Positions 5,390 through 5,396 of a stretch of DNA of 5,396 nt are shown here, one piece after another. The notes beneath the pieces are model-generated. The model had not been told where the DNA came from. It saw only the letters and a program-made list of their open reading frames with translations, and ran no database searches. Location of the stretch: NCBI GenBank assembly GCA_964489695.1, contig CAZAZP010000043.1:1-5396 (forward strand), in the 5' to 3' direction. This DNA is from CAYUXU01 sp964489695 (GTDB taxonomy: Bacteria > Bacillota_I > Bacilli_A > Erysipelotrichales > Erysipelotrichaceae). Made by a program: the position numbers and the translations under genes. Position 1 is the stretch's first letter; each line of letters starts with the position of its first letter.

Positions 5390-5396
5390 ACTTATT

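Noticed and set aside
1..5396. Mobile element, CRISPR array, tRNA/rRNA, riboswitch or toxin-antitoxin cassette
   Set aside because: I looked on both strands and found no terminal inverted repeats, spaced direct repeats, structured leaders long enough for a riboswitch, or RNA gene signatures. The leaders are under about 30 nt.

Overview
The window reads as an ordinary chromosomal segment of a low-GC Gram-positive bacterium (Bacillota). It is AT-rich, with strong AGGAGG-type ribosome binding sites, consensus TATAAT boxes, U-tailed hairpin terminators, a Bacillus YkwC-like dehydrogenase and a clostridial-type M18 aminopeptidase. All five genes lie on the plus strand, all end in TAA, and Trp is encoded by TGG, so the standard genetic code applies. 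The exact lineage cannot be fixed from the sequence. A peptide-using Clostridia- or Erysipelotrichia-like host is a guess from gene content.

Region 1 (1-2897) is a tight three-gene operon behind an extended -10 promoter whose -35 lies off the left edge. It encodes a beta-hydroxyacid dehydrogenase (YkwC/HIBADH family), exodeoxyribonuclease III (exoA) and the zinc tripeptidase PepT. Gaps are 3 nt and 2 nt. No convincing terminator follows pepT.

Region 2 (2898-4021) is a single-gene unit. It has a strong sigma-A-type promoter, a CRP/FNR-like palindrome upstream at the spacing expected of a class I activator site, and a lipoprotein built from two tandem copies of a domain of unknown function. 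It ends at a terminator with a UUCG tetraloop. This is the most interesting part of the window.

Region 3 (4011-5396) is a second single-gene unit. Its promoter sits directly against, and perhaps partly inside, the preceding terminator. It encodes an M18 zinc aminopeptidase and ends in a perfectly palindromic hairpin that looks bidirectional, predicting a convergent gene just beyond the right edge.

Functionally, PepT and the M18 enzyme are both cytosolic peptidases that release amino acids from imported peptides, although they belong to separate transcription units. The lipoprotein is the only predicted exported product. I see no mobile element, CRISPR array, RNA gene or defence-like cassette. 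The candidates for something undescribed are the duplicated lipoprotein domain and its probable CRP/FNR-type control.
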